From Propionibacteriaceae bacterium (GTDB lineage: Bacteria; Actinomycetota; Actinomycetes; Propionibacteriales; Propionibacteriaceae): DNA of 12,834 bases. The translations under genes and the position numbers were made by a program. How positions within the stretch are numbered: position 1 is the stretch's first letter; every line of letters begins with the position of its first letter. Location of the stretch: positions 1-12,834 of the forward strand of contig JAUNRO010000053.1 of assembly GCA_030544185.1 (NCBI GenBank), read 5' to 3'. Positions 1 to 8,872 of the stretch are shown piece after piece. Below the pieces are notes generated by a model, which searched no databases, had not been told where the DNA came from, and saw only the letters and a program-made list of their open reading frames with translations.

Positions 1-2
1 AG

Positions 3-1568
3 CCCGAGCCCGAGCCCGAGCCGCAGGCCAAGGCAGCCCCGAAGAAAAAGTCGTCCGGCTCCGGCCAAGGCACCGAGGTGACCCTCCCCGCGCTCGGCGA
101 GTCCGTGACCGAGGGAACGATCTCGCGCTGGCTGAAGCAGGTCGGCGACTCCGTCGAGGTCGATGAGCCGCTGGTCGAGATCTCCACTGACAAGGTCGAC
201 ACCGAAGTGCCGTCGCCCGTGGCCGGCACCGTGCTCGAGCACCGCGCCGAGGAAGACGAGTCCGTCGAGGTCGGCGCCGTGCTCGCGATCGTCGGCGACG
301 CCGATGCCGCCGCGTCCGACGACGACGAGCCGGTCGAGGACGACCAGCAGGAGGCGCGCGGGGAGGAGACCGAGACCAGCGACGCCCAGACGGTCGAGGA
401 GCCCGAGGACCAGACCGAGGCCGGCGATGAGGGCGGTCAGAAGCCGATTCCGGCGCCCAAGCCCGAGGGCGATGAGGAGCCGGCCGAGCCGAAGGCGAAG
501 GCCGCGCCCAAGCCCGAGACGAAGGCCGCGCCGAAGCAGCCCGAGCCCAAGGCCGAGTCGAAGACCGCGCCGAAGCCTCAGGACCCGGCGGAGAACAAGG
601 TCGCGCCGCGGTCCAGTGGCGAGGAGACCTATGTCACGCCGCTGGTGCGCAAGCTGGCGGCCGAGCATGGCGTGGATCTCGGCTCGCTGCAGGGCACCGG
701 TGTCGGTGGCCGGATCCGCAAGCAGGACGTGCTTGCGGCCGCGGAGGAGGCCAAGAAGGCTCCCGCAGCTCCGGCCGCGGGCGCAGCTGCGCCGTCGAAG
801 CCGCCGGCACGGACCAAGTCGGAGCCCTCGGCCGAGATCCTCGCCAAGCGCGGGACCACCGAGAAGCTGTCGCGGATGCGGCTCACCATCGCCAGGCGGA
901 TGGTGGAGTCCCTACAGGGCTCCGCCCAGCTCACCGCCACCGTCGAGGTCGACATGACCCCGATCTCGCGGCTGCGGGCGATCGCCAAGGACGGCTTCCG
1001 GGCCGCCCACGGCACCGGGCTGTCCTATCTGCCGTTCATCACGGTTGCTGTCGTCGAGGCGCTGCGGCACTTCCCGAAGGTCAACGCCACTATCGACACC
1101 GAGGCGAAGACGGCCACCTACGCCGACGCCGAACACATCGGCATCGCGGTGGATACCGAACGCGGGCTGATGGTGCCGGTCGTGCAGAACGCCGGGGATC
1201 TGAACCTCGCGGGTCTGGCCAAGCGCATCGCCGAGCAGGCGGAGAAGGCGCGCACCGGCACGGTCCTCCCGGACGATCTCGTCGGCGGCACGTTCACGAT
1301 CACCAACTACGGCTCGACGGGGACGCTGTTCGACACCCCGATCATCAACCAGCCGCAGGTGGCCATCATGGGCACCGGGGCGCTGGTGAAGCGGCCGATG
1401 GTGATCTCTGATCCGGCCCTCGGCCAGGTCATCGCGATCCGCGACATGATGTATCTCTCGCTCACCTATGACCATCGTCTCGTTGACGGCGCCGACGCGT
1501 CGCGCTTCTTGGCGGCGGTCAAGGAGCGGCTGGAGGAGGCCGACTTCGCGGCCGAACTCGGCGTCTGA
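3..1568 (+). CDS. sucB: Dihydrolipoamide acyltransferase (E2) of 2-oxo-acid dehydrogenase, 5' end outside window
   Basis: E2 core of a 2-oxo-acid dehydrogenase complex: it carries the acyl group on lipoyl-lysine and transfers it to CoA. The frame is open from base 3, so the GTG at 78 is internal (V26 of 521 visible residues). It follows a Pro-Glu repeat linker, which implies at least one more lipoyl domain upstream. Numbered from V26 as 1, the domains are: lipoyl domain 1-75 with lipoyl lysine K39 in TDKVDTEV; an acidic then Lys/Ala/Pro-rich linker 76-183; the E1/E3-binding domain about 184-220 (YVTPLVRKLA, GTGVGGRI); and the catalytic domain from about 262 with the active-site DHRLVDG (H466, D470). 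Actinobacterial SucB/DlaT proteins have this multi-lipoyl layout, and in mycobacteria the same E2 (DlaT) also serves pyruvate dehydrogenase, so substrate choice is not decided here. lipB and lipA, which make its cofactor, follow. The family call is very secure; succinyl versus shared use is inference. Confidence 0.95.
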   Translation, partial: PEPEPEPQAKAAPKKKSSGSGQGTEVTLPALGESVTEGTISRWLKQVGDSVEVDEPLVEISTDKVDTEVPSPVAGTVLEHRAEEDESVEVGAVLAIVGDADAAASDDDEPVEDDQQEARGEETETSDAQTVEEPEDQTEAGDEGGQKPIPAPKPEGDEEPAEPKAKAAPKPETKAAPKQPEPKAESKTAPKPQDPAENKVAPRSSGEETYVTPLVRKLAAEHGVDLGSLQGTGVGGRIRKQDVLAAAEEAKKAPAAPAAGAAAPSKPPARTKSEPSAEILAKRGTTEKLSRMRLTIARRMVESLQGSAQLTATVEVDMTPISRLRAIAKDGFRAAHGTGLSYLPFITVAVVEALRHFPKVNATIDTEAKTATYADAEHIGIAVDTERGLMVPVVQNAGDLNLAGLAKRIAEQAEKARTGTVLPDDLVGGTFTITNYGSTGTLFDTPIINQPQVAIMGTGALVKRPMVISDPALGQVIAIRDMMYLSLTYDHRLVDGADASRFLAAVKERLEEADFAAELGV

Positions 1569-1583
1569 GCAGTTCGAGCACAG

Positions 1584-1619
1584 CGGAGCCCGCGGCGTAC
1601 CCATGCGCCGCGGGCTCCG
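1584..1619 (+). terminator. Hairpin terminator after the E2 gene
   Basis: A perfect 14-bp GC-rich stem (1584-1597 pairs with 1606-1619) with an 8-nt loop starts 15 nt after the E2 stop codon. No U-tract follows, which is common for actinobacterial hairpin terminators. It should separate E2 transcription from lipB. Confidence 0.75.
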
Positions 1620-1748
1620 TGCCGTCCGGGGAAGCTTGTCGGCACCGCCGCGCCCTGTGCTTAAGGTGCCACCAGCAGGGCACGCGCGCCGTATCCGCCC
1701 ACTCCGCAGCACGACACCCACCCAAGGGCGCGCATGCGCGTCACTGAG

Positions 1749-1808
1749 TGGAGGTCATGATGCGAGGTCGTCACTCATGATGCGAGGTGAACGCTCGTGC
1801 TGCGAGGC
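1749..1808. repeat. Three direct repeats at exact 20-bp spacing between E2 and lipB
   Basis: TCATGATGCGAGGT occurs at 1755-1768 and again, identical, at 1775-1788. A diverged copy, TCGTGCTGCGAGGC, lies at 1795-1808. The 20-bp period is close to two helical turns, so bound proteins would sit on the same DNA face. The repeats lie about 130 bp upstream of lipB. The rest of 1620-1916 shows no gene I can support; M. tuberculosis has Rv2216 at this position. Confidence 0.6.
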
Positions 1809-1916
1809 GGCTGACCGCCCGGAACAGCCAGCGGCGCAGCCAAGGACCACCGCACACCGGAGCAGCCCGGTCGATGCTGAAGCCAGGCTGGGCAGCCGCC
1901 GGGCCAAGGGGCATCC

Positions 1917-1936
1917 GGCGGCGTATCATCGCCGCC
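1917..1936 (+). promoter_or_regulatory. lipB leaderless promoter inside an inverted repeat
   Basis: TATCAT at 1924-1929 matches the actinobacterial -10 (TANNNT) and is followed by 7 nt, so transcription would start on the A of the lipB ATG (1937). The hexamer is the 6-nt centre of a perfect 7-bp inverted repeat (GGCGGCG 1917-1923, CGCCGCC 1930-1936) that abuts the start codon. There is no Shine-Dalgarno sequence and no clear -35. Confidence 0.6.
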
Positions 1937-2647
1937 ATGTCCCGTCACTATCGCTGGCTCGGTCTCGTCGACTATCAACAGACCTGGGATCTGCAGCGTG
2001 AACTGCACGCCCAAGCCGCCGCCGGAGGCACCGAGACGGTGCTGATGCTCGAGCACCATGCGGTCTATACGGCTGGGCGGCGGACGCTGCCGGAGCATCG
2101 TCCGATCGACGGGACGCCCGTGATCGACGTGGACCGCGGCGGGCTCATCACCTGGCACGGGCCGGGCCAGTTGGTCGGCTATCCGATCGTGCGGCTGCCC
2201 GACGGGGTCGGGGTCGTGGACTACATCCGCCGGGTCGAGGAGGCGATGATTCGCTATCTCGCCGAGCTCGGCCTCACCACCGGTCGTGTCCCCGGCCGCG
2301 CCGGCGTGTGGCTGGCCGCCGCCGCAAACAAGCCGGAACGCAAGATCGCCCAGGTCGGCGTGCGGGTGGCCCACAAGACCGCCATGCACGGCTTCTCCCT
2401 CAACGTCTGCCCAGACATGAGCTGGACCAAGACGATCGTGCCCTGCGGCATCACCGATGCGGGGGTGACCTCGATCGCGCTGGAGCTGGACGAGGCGCCG
2501 ACGCTCCGGCAGGCGGCCGACGGCATGGAGCGCCAGCTGGAGGAGTTGCTCACCTGGGAGCCGTTCGCGATGGCCCCCGATATCCACACGGTCACCGAGG
2601 AGCCCGCACCCGCACCCGCGGGCGTGAGCTATGGCCTGAGCCTCTGA
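1937..2647 (+). CDS. lipB: Lipoyl(octanoyl) transferase LipB
   Basis: Transfers octanoate from octanoyl-ACP to the lysine of lipoyl domains (E2 proteins, GcvH), the first step of lipoate assembly in the cytoplasm. The 236 residues are normal length. Visible motifs are RGGLITWHGPGQLVGYPI (68-85), the catalytic lysine K136 in ERKIAQVG, HGFSLNV (151-157) and the catalytic cysteine C170 in VPCGI. The frame is open 50 codons further upstream (to 1787), but that extension is Arg-rich and non-conserved. The ATG at 1937 gives the usual N-terminus and sits 7 nt after a TATCAT -10, which fits leaderless translation. The E2 substrate gene lies upstream and lipA 78 bp downstream. A loosely conserved tail, about residues 212-236, is rich in Pro, Ala and Glu. 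Confidence 0.95.
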   Translation: MSRHYRWLGLVDYQQTWDLQRELHAQAAAGGTETVLMLEHHAVYTAGRRTLPEHRPIDGTPVIDVDRGGLITWHGPGQLVGYPIVRLPDGVGVVDYIRRVEEAMIRYLAELGLTTGRVPGRAGVWLAAAANKPERKIAQVGVRVAHKTAMHGFSLNVCPDMSWTKTIVPCGITDAGVTSIALELDEAPTLRQAADGMERQLEELLTWEPFAMAPDIHTVTEEPAPAPAGVSYGLSL

Positions 2648-2698
2648 TCCGACCGCTCATTGACAAGGGGATCCGCGATGCCCCGGACACTGGGCCGG

Positions 2699-2719
2699 CC
2701 TGGATCCAGGGCGTAGGAT
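2699..2719 (+). promoter_or_regulatory. lipA leaderless promoter with 12-bp palindrome
   Basis: TAGGAT at 2714-2719 is followed by 6 nt and then the lipA GTG at 2726, so the transcript would begin at the start codon. A perfect palindrome CCTGGATCCAGG (2699-2710) lies just upstream of the -10, in the -35/-10 spacer, where a repressor could bind. The -35 is not recognisable. Confidence 0.5.
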
Positions 2720-2725
2720 GAACCG

Positions 2726-3667
2726 GTGACTGTTTCTCCCGAAGGCCGCAAACTGCTCCGCGTCGAGGTCCGCAATGCCGAGACCCCGATCGAGAGGAAG
2801 CCGTCCTGGATCAAGACGACCGCCAAGATGGGTGCGGAATACCGCGACCTCAAGCGGCTGGTCGCCGACGAGGACCTGCACACGGTGTGCCAGGAAGCGG
2901 GGTGTCCCAACATCTTCGAGTGCTGGGAGGACCGCGAGGCGACCTTCCTGATCGGTGGCGACAGCTGCACCCGGCGCTGCGATTTCTGCCAGATCGAGTC
3001 GAAGAAGCCAACCGACTACGACACCACCGAGCCCCTGCGGGTCGCGGAGTCGGTGCAGAAGATGGGCCTGCGCTATGCGACCATCACCGGCGTCTGTCGC
3101 GACGACCTGCCCGATGAGGGCGCCTGGCTCTATGCGGAGACCATCCGCAAGGTGCATGAGCTCAACCCGGACGTGGGCGTGGAGATGCTCGCCCCCGACT
3201 TCTCCGGCAAGAAGGAGTTCCTCGATCAGATCTTCGAGACCCGGCCTGAGGTGTTCGCCCACAACGTCGAGACCGTCCCGCGGATCTTCAAGCGGATCCG
3301 CCCGGGCTTCCGATACGAGCGGTCGCTGCAGGTCCTCACCGACTCCCGCGCAGCGGGCCTGGTCACCAAGTCCAACCTGATCCTCGGCATGGGCGAGACC
3401 CGCCCGGAGATCGAGCAGGCGCTGCACGAGTTGTTCGATGCCGGCACGGAGATCATCACGATCACCCAATATCTGCGCCCCACTCCCCAGCACCACCCGA
3501 TCGATCGCTGGGTGACGCCGCAGGAGTTCGACGAACTCGGTGCGCTCGCCCGCGAGCTCGGCTATTCGGGAGTGATGAGCGGACCATTGGTCAGGTCGAG
3601 TTATCGGGCCGGGCGGCTCTATCGTGAGGCCATGGCCCAGCGGGAGTCCGTTCCCACCCAGGCCTGA
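2726..3667 (+). CDS. lipA: Lipoyl synthase LipA (radical SAM)
   Basis: Inserts two sulfur atoms into protein-bound octanoyl groups to form lipoate, using S-adenosylmethionine and two 4Fe-4S clusters. The 313-residue protein has the auxiliary-cluster cysteines C55, C60 and C66 ([14 protein letters not shown]), the radical-SAM cysteines C81, C85 and C88 (CTRRCDFC), and the C-terminal RSSYRAG (290-296), whose serine ligates the auxiliary, sulfur-donating cluster. All key residues are present. The GTG at 2726 is chosen because it follows a TAGGAT hexamer by 6 nt and gives the usual N-terminus; no Shine-Dalgarno sequence is visible. It acts directly after LipB on the E2 encoded upstream. The next gene starts 34 bp downstream and may be cotranscribed. 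Confidence 0.97.
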   Translation: MTVSPEGRKLLRVEVRNAETPIERKPSWIKTTAKMGAEYRDLKRLVADEDLHTVCQEAGCPNIFECWEDREATFLIGGDSCTRRCDFCQIESKKPTDYDTTEPLRVAESVQKMGLRYATITGVCRDDLPDEGAWLYAETIRKVHELNPDVGVEMLAPDFSGKKEFLDQIFETRPEVFAHNVETVPRIFKRIRPGFRYERSLQVLTDSRAAGLVTKSNLILGMGETRPEIEQALHELFDAGTEIITITQYLRPTPQHHPIDRWVTPQEFDELGALARELGYSGVMSGPLVRSSYRAGRLYREAMAQRESVPTQA

Positions 3668-3701
3668 CCCCTGTTGACCCACACCGACGAGAAAGCAGTC
3701 G

Positions 3702-4490
3702 ATGGCTGAGAATCTGACGCCGCGCCAGGCGTACGCCAAGGCGGTTGCCGAGCAGAAGGCCGCGAAGAAGGCGGCCAAGGCGGCCCGGAAGGGCTCCAAG
3801 GACCCCAATCAGATGGGCCGGTTCCGCCAGATCGCGGAGTCCTACAAGCTCACGGCGCAATATGACAAGTCGCTGACGCCGCTGACCATCCTGTGCTTCG
3901 TCGTGCCGATCACCATCTCGATCGTGATCGCGATCCTCACCGATGCATCGCTGTTCTCCTGGATCATGACGGTGCTCACCGGCATCATGGCCGGCCTGCT
4001 GCTGGCGATGCTGCTGCTGGTCAACAAGACCAAGAAGGCGACCTATCAGCGCTATGCCGGTGAGGTCGGCTCCGCCGAGGTGGCGCTGCAGATGCTCGGC
4101 AAGAAGTGGGTGCATGACCCGGTGATCGCGGCGACCAAGCACAAGGACGTCGTCCACCGCGCGGTCGGTCCGGCCGGCATCGTGCTCGTCGCCGAGGGCG
4201 ATCCCAACCGCGCCCGGCAGCTGTTGCTGAACGAGGAACGCAAGCACGAGAAGTTCATCCACAACGTCGCGATCCATGCGATCCAGATGGGCGACAAGGA
4301 GGGCCAGGTCCCGCTCAGCCAGCTGGAGAAGCATGTGCGGAAGCTGCCGAAGGCCCTGCAGCCCCACCAGGTCACCGATGTGCGCAACCGGCTGCGCGCC
4401 ATCGATGCCGTGCGACCGAAGCTGCCCATGCCGAAGGGGCCGATCCCGACCTCAATGAAGGGCATGCGCAAGGGCATGCGCGGACGCTGA
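3702..4490 (+). CDS. DUF4191 family membrane protein
   Basis: Conserved actinobacterial membrane protein of unknown function (262 residues), the counterpart by position and architecture of M. tuberculosis Rv2219, which also follows lipA. The N-terminus is Lys/Ala-rich (1-35) and probably cytoplasmic. Two hydrophobic helices lie at about 60-80 and 86-107, separated by a short loop, so this is a hairpin with both ends inside. The C-terminal part (110-262) is soluble and basic, ending in a Met/Lys/Arg/Gly-rich tail. The ATG at 3702 has an SD-like GAGAAAG 6 nt upstream. It lies 34 bp after lipA, so cotranscription is likely, and converges with the ABC exporter gene across a 7-bp gap. The family call is fairly secure; no function can be assigned. 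Confidence 0.85.
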   Translation: MAENLTPRQAYAKAVAEQKAAKKAAKAARKGSKDPNQMGRFRQIAESYKLTAQYDKSLTPLTILCFVVPITISIVIAILTDASLFSWIMTVLTGIMAGLLLAMLLLVNKTKKATYQRYAGEVGSAEVALQMLGKKWVHDPVIAATKHKDVVHRAVGPAGIVLVAEGDPNRARQLLLNEERKHEKFIHNVAIHAIQMGDKEGQVPLSQLEKHVRKLPKALQPHQVTDVRNRLRAIDAVRPKLPMPKGPIPTSMKGMRKGMRGR

Positions 4491-4497
4491 CGGGCGC

Positions 4498-6405
4498 TCA
4501 CGAGGCGAGCACCACGTCGACGCTCTCGGCCCGCTCGTCGTTGCGGGCGACGATCCCGGACGACTCGTCACGGACACCGGCGGCCACGAGCGCCGCATAG
4601 CGGCCGCCGCGCGCGAGCAGTTGCTCGTGGGTGCCCTGCTCGGCGATCCGACCCTCGTGCAGCACGACGATCTGATCGGCGTTGCGGACCGTCGACAGCC
4701 GGTGGGCGATGGTGATCACGGTCCGGTCGCGGCCGACCCGGTCGAGGGCGGACTGCACCAGGGCCTCCGTGCGGGTGTCGAGCGCGCTGGTGGCCTCGTC
4801 GAGGATCAGCACCTTGGGATCGCGCAGCAGCGTCCGGGCCAGGGCCAGCCGCTGCTGTTCGCCACCGGAGAAGCGATGCCCGCGCGCCCCCACCATGGTG
4901 TCGTAGCCGTCCGGCAGCGACGCGATCACCTCGTGGATCTGCGCGTCCCGAGCCGCCTGTTCGATCTCGGCGTCGGTCGCCTCGGGACGGGCGAAGCGGA
5001 GGTTGTCCCGCACGGTGGCGTGCAACAGATAGGTTTCCTGGGAGACCACCCCGACGATCGCGGCACGCTCCGGCGACGGCACTGCGCGCAGATCAATCCC
5101 GTCCAGGGTGATCCGGCCCAGAGTGGGGTCGTCGAGACGCGCGAGGAGCGCGGCGAGGGTGGACTTCCCGGAACCGGTGGAACCGACCAGCGCGACAGTG
5201 GTGCCGGCAGGGATGGTCAGGTCGATCCCGGTCAGGGCGTCGCGGTCGGCATCGGGGTGACGATAGGTGAGGTGCTCCAGCTCGAGCGCGCCGCGCGCCG
5301 TGGCCGGATCGAGGTGGCGGGCGGTGGCGGGATCGGGCTCCGCGACATCGATGGGCAGGTCGAGGTATTCGAAGATCCGGCTGAACAGCGCCAGCGAGGC
5401 GGTGACCTGGACACCGATGGACAGCAGGCCCATCACCGGCCGGAAGATCCCGGCCTGGAGGGCGACGAAGGCGACAAGGGTTCCGATCGAGATCCCCGCT
5501 CCGGTGACCGGGAGCCCGGCCACCAGATAGAGCGCCGCAGGGACGATGGCGAAGACGATGCCCATGGTTGCGGTGCGCCAGCGACCGGCGATCTGGGCTG
5601 CGACCTCGAGATCCACCAGGCCCGCGCTGGAGGTGCGGAAGCGCTCCGCGAGTTGTTCGCTCGCACCGAGCGTCTTGCTGAGCCGGGCACCGCTGACCGA
5701 CAGCGATTCCTCGACCTGGCCGTGCAGCCCCGCGAGGGCGCGCTGGCGCTTGTCGGTCGCATCGCGGCGCGCCCGGGCGACCGACCGGGTCACGAGCACG
5801 GCGGGCGGAATGACCACGAGCGAGAGCAGCGCAAGGGTCGGGCTCAGGGCAAGCATGGCGATGAGGGTGCCGACCACGGTGGCGATGTTGCCGGCGAGGG
5901 AGGTGGCGGTCGTGGTGACCACCCCCTGGAGGCCGGACACGTCATGGGTGAGCCGGGACTGCACCTCGCCGGAGCGGGTCCGGGTGAAGAACCCGAGCGG
6001 CTGGCGCTGGAGGTGGGTGAAGAGGTCGGTGCGCAGCCGGTGCATGATCCGCTGGCCGATGGTGGTGCTGATCCAGGTCTGGAGTACGCCCAGCACGCTC
6101 GCGACCACGGCGACGCCGACCATCGCGCCCACGAGGATCAGCAGCAGCCGGACATTCTGTTGTGGGATCGCGACGTCCACGAGCTCCTTGGTCAGGAACG
6201 GGTTCGCGAGCCCGAGGGTGGAGCTGCTGAGGATCAGCCCGAGCACCGAAGCGATCGTCCACCTGTGCGGTGCGAAGAGGGCGAGGATGCGGCGTCCGCT
6301 GACTGGATGGGCCGCGAGTTGGGCGCGGTCGCGCGGATCGGGCCGGGCGCCGGCGCCTGGGCCACGCGGTCCGTGACCGGCGGGGAGAGTCGAGAAGTCA
6401 CTCAT
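4498..6405 (-). CDS. ABC half-transporter/exporter, fused membrane and ATPase domains
   Basis: Type I exporter of the MsbA/LmrA/BmrA class, expected to dimerise in the cytoplasmic membrane and export a lipophilic or drug-like substrate. Of 635 residues, about 40-345 form the six-helix membrane domain and about 373-610 the ATPase. Visible motifs are Walker A GSTGSGKST (408-416), the Q-loop Q455, signature FSGGEQ (512-517), Walker B VLILDE (532-537) and the switch histidine H568. All catalytic residues are intact. The start is set by a strong AAAGGAG Shine-Dalgarno just before the ATG. The gene is divergent from a MarR gene, with a palindromic operator between them, so MarR control is likely. 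The substrate is unknown. This gene and the next two interrupt the otherwise conserved lipA-DUF4191-RDD-glnA order. Confidence 0.93.
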   Translation of the reverse strand: MSDFSTLPAGHGPRGPGAGARPDPRDRAQLAAHPVSGRRILALFAPHRWTIASVLGLILSSSTLGLANPFLTKELVDVAIPQQNVRLLLILVGAMVGVAVVASVLGVLQTWISTTIGQRIMHRLRTDLFTHLQRQPLGFFTRTRSGEVQSRLTHDVSGLQGVVTTTATSLAGNIATVVGTLIAMLALSPTLALLSLVVIPPAVLVTRSVARARRDATDKRQRALAGLHGQVEESLSVSGARLSKTLGASEQLAERFRTSSAGLVDLEVAAQIAGRWRTATMGIVFAIVPAALYLVAGLPVTGAGISIGTLVAFVALQAGIFRPVMGLLSIGVQVTASLALFSRIFEYLDLPIDVAEPDPATARHLDPATARGALELEHLTYRHPDADRDALTGIDLTIPAGTTVALVGSTGSGKSTLAALLARLDDPTLGRITLDGIDLRAVPSPERAAIVGVVSQETYLLHATVRDNLRFARPEATDAEIEQAARDAQIHEVIASLPDGYDTMVGARGHRFSGGEQQRLALARTLLRDPKVLILDEATSALDTRTEALVQSALDRVGRDRTVITIAHRLSTVRNADQIVVLHEGRIAEQGTHEQLLARGGRYAALVAAGVRDESSGIVARNDERAESVDVVLAS

Positions 6406-6468
6406 GTGCTTCTCCTTTCGAGTGGGGCCGGTCGTCGTTGCCGGCCAGAAATTTCTTGCACCGGTGAC

Positions 6469-6511
6469 AACATAGAGAGGTTACCTCTTTATTCCCTGAC
6501 CTCGATAGCAT
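6469..6511. promoter_or_regulatory. Divergent promoter region with MarR-type palindromic operator
   Basis: The 21-bp near-perfect palindrome at 6472-6492 has arms ATAGAGAGGT and ACCTCTTTAT around a central T, with one mismatched pair. On the + strand, TAGCAT (6506-6511) is a -10 whose transcript would start at the marR ATG (6518); the operator covers its -35 position. On the - strand, TATGTT (6474-6469) is a plausible exporter -10, partly inside the operator. A second short palindrome, AGAAATTTCT, lies at 6447-6456 in the exporter leader. Confidence 0.7.
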
Positions 6512-6517
6512 GGACTT

Positions 6518-6982
6518 ATGAGGTCCGAGCACAGCCACCCCAGGCCCGACAGCGAGCTGTCGGAGGTCGAGTTGCTGCTGCGTCTGGCCCGGCGGTGGCG
6601 CCATCTGGGCGCGGACGCCGCTGGCGGCCACGGACTGGCTCCTCACCAGCAACGCGCCCTGCTGGCGGTGGCGCGGATCGAAGGTCGCACCGGCTGCGGC
6701 GTACGGGTCTCCGCGCTCGCCGAGCACCTCGGCATCGCCGCGCGCTCGGCGACCGAGGTGGCGGACGCCCTGGAGAGCGCCGGGCTGCTCGTCCGGACCC
6801 CCGATCCGACCGACCGGCGCGCCGTGCTGCTCGTGCTCACCGATCCGGGTCACGCCGCCGTCGCCGAGGTCCGGGACTGCCGCCGGTCCGCGGCGGAGGC
6901 CGCCGTGGGGGCCCTGCCCCCGACCGATCGCGCAGAACTGCGACGCCTGCTCACGGTGCTGCTGGCGGAACCGGCCGACTAG
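6518..6982 (+). CDS. MarR family transcriptional regulator
   Basis: A 154-residue winged-helix regulator, normal length for MarR. The N-terminal helix (about 14-30) and the C-terminal helices (113-152) would form the dimer interface. The recognition region is about 64-90 (RVSALAEHLGI, SATEVADALESAGLL), followed by the family wing signature DPTDRRAVLLVLTDPG (96-111). MarR proteins usually repress their own gene and an adjacent exporter until a small molecule binds. The divergent exporter and the intervening palindrome fit that exactly. The ATG at 6518 follows a TAGCAT -10 by 6 nt with no Shine-Dalgarno, so the mRNA is probably leaderless. The ABC-F gene starts 12 bp downstream and is probably in the same operon. 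The ligand is unknown. Confidence 0.92.
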   Translation: MRSEHSHPRPDSELSEVELLLRLARRWRHLGADAAGGHGLAPHQQRALLAVARIEGRTGCGVRVSALAEHLGIAARSATEVADALESAGLLVRTPDPTDRRAVLLVLTDPGHAAVAEVRDCRRSAAEAAVGALPPTDRAELRRLLTVLLAEPAD

Positions 6983-6994
6983 ACTCCCGGAATT

Positions 6995-8800
<1,806 letters not shown>

Positions 8801-8823
8801 TCTGGCTAGCCCGGAAAATTCCC

Positions 8824-8838
8824 GGCACGGAACGTGCC
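8824..8838 (+). terminator. Short hairpin after the ABC-F gene
   Basis: GGCACG (8824-8829), a GAA triloop, then CGTGCC (8833-8838) make a perfect 6-bp stem 23 nt after the ABC-F stop. There is no U-tract, so terminator function is only a possibility. Confidence 0.35.
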
Positions 8839-8857
8839 TGAGGATGTTCAGAGCGAT

Positions 8858-8872
8858 GACACAATAAGTGTC
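8858..8872 (+). promoter_or_regulatory. Inverted repeat and possible leaderless promoter abutting the exported-protein gene
   Basis: GACAC-AATAA-GTGTC is a perfect 5-bp inverted repeat ending at the base before the GTG at 8873. CACAAT (8860-8865) is a partial -10 match that would place the transcript start on that GTG. This resembles the lipB promoter layout, with the -10 inside a repeat that touches the start codon. Confidence 0.4.

Noticed and set aside
3..23. GAGCCC tandem repeat at the window start
   Set aside because: It is the coding sequence of a Pro-Glu interdomain linker, not an independent DNA repeat element.
163..957. Arg/Pro/Ser-rich open frame overlapping the E2 gene
   Set aside because: Alternate-frame shadow of the repetitive E2 linker, without domain content.
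1787..1936. N-terminal extension of lipB to an ATG at 1787
   Set aside because: The added 50 residues are Arg-rich and unlike LipB; the -10 at 1924-1929 and the family N-terminus favour 1937.
2660..2665. Perfect TTGACA -35 between lipB and lipA
   Set aside because: No TANNNT hexamer lies 16-18 bp downstream; the lipA -10 is 48 bp away.
2657..3808. 383-codon - strand frame opposite lipA
   Set aside because: Antisense shadow of lipA and the DUF4191 start, with low-complexity composition.
6980..6994. TAGACT at the marR stop as a separate leaderless promoter for ABC-F
   Set aside because: The 9-nt gap to GTG 6995 is longer than the 6-7 nt seen at the other genes, and read-through from marR explains expression.
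8834..8872. GTG at 8834 as start of the exported protein
   Set aside because: It lies inside a hairpin and puts a polar, acidic stretch before the signal peptide.
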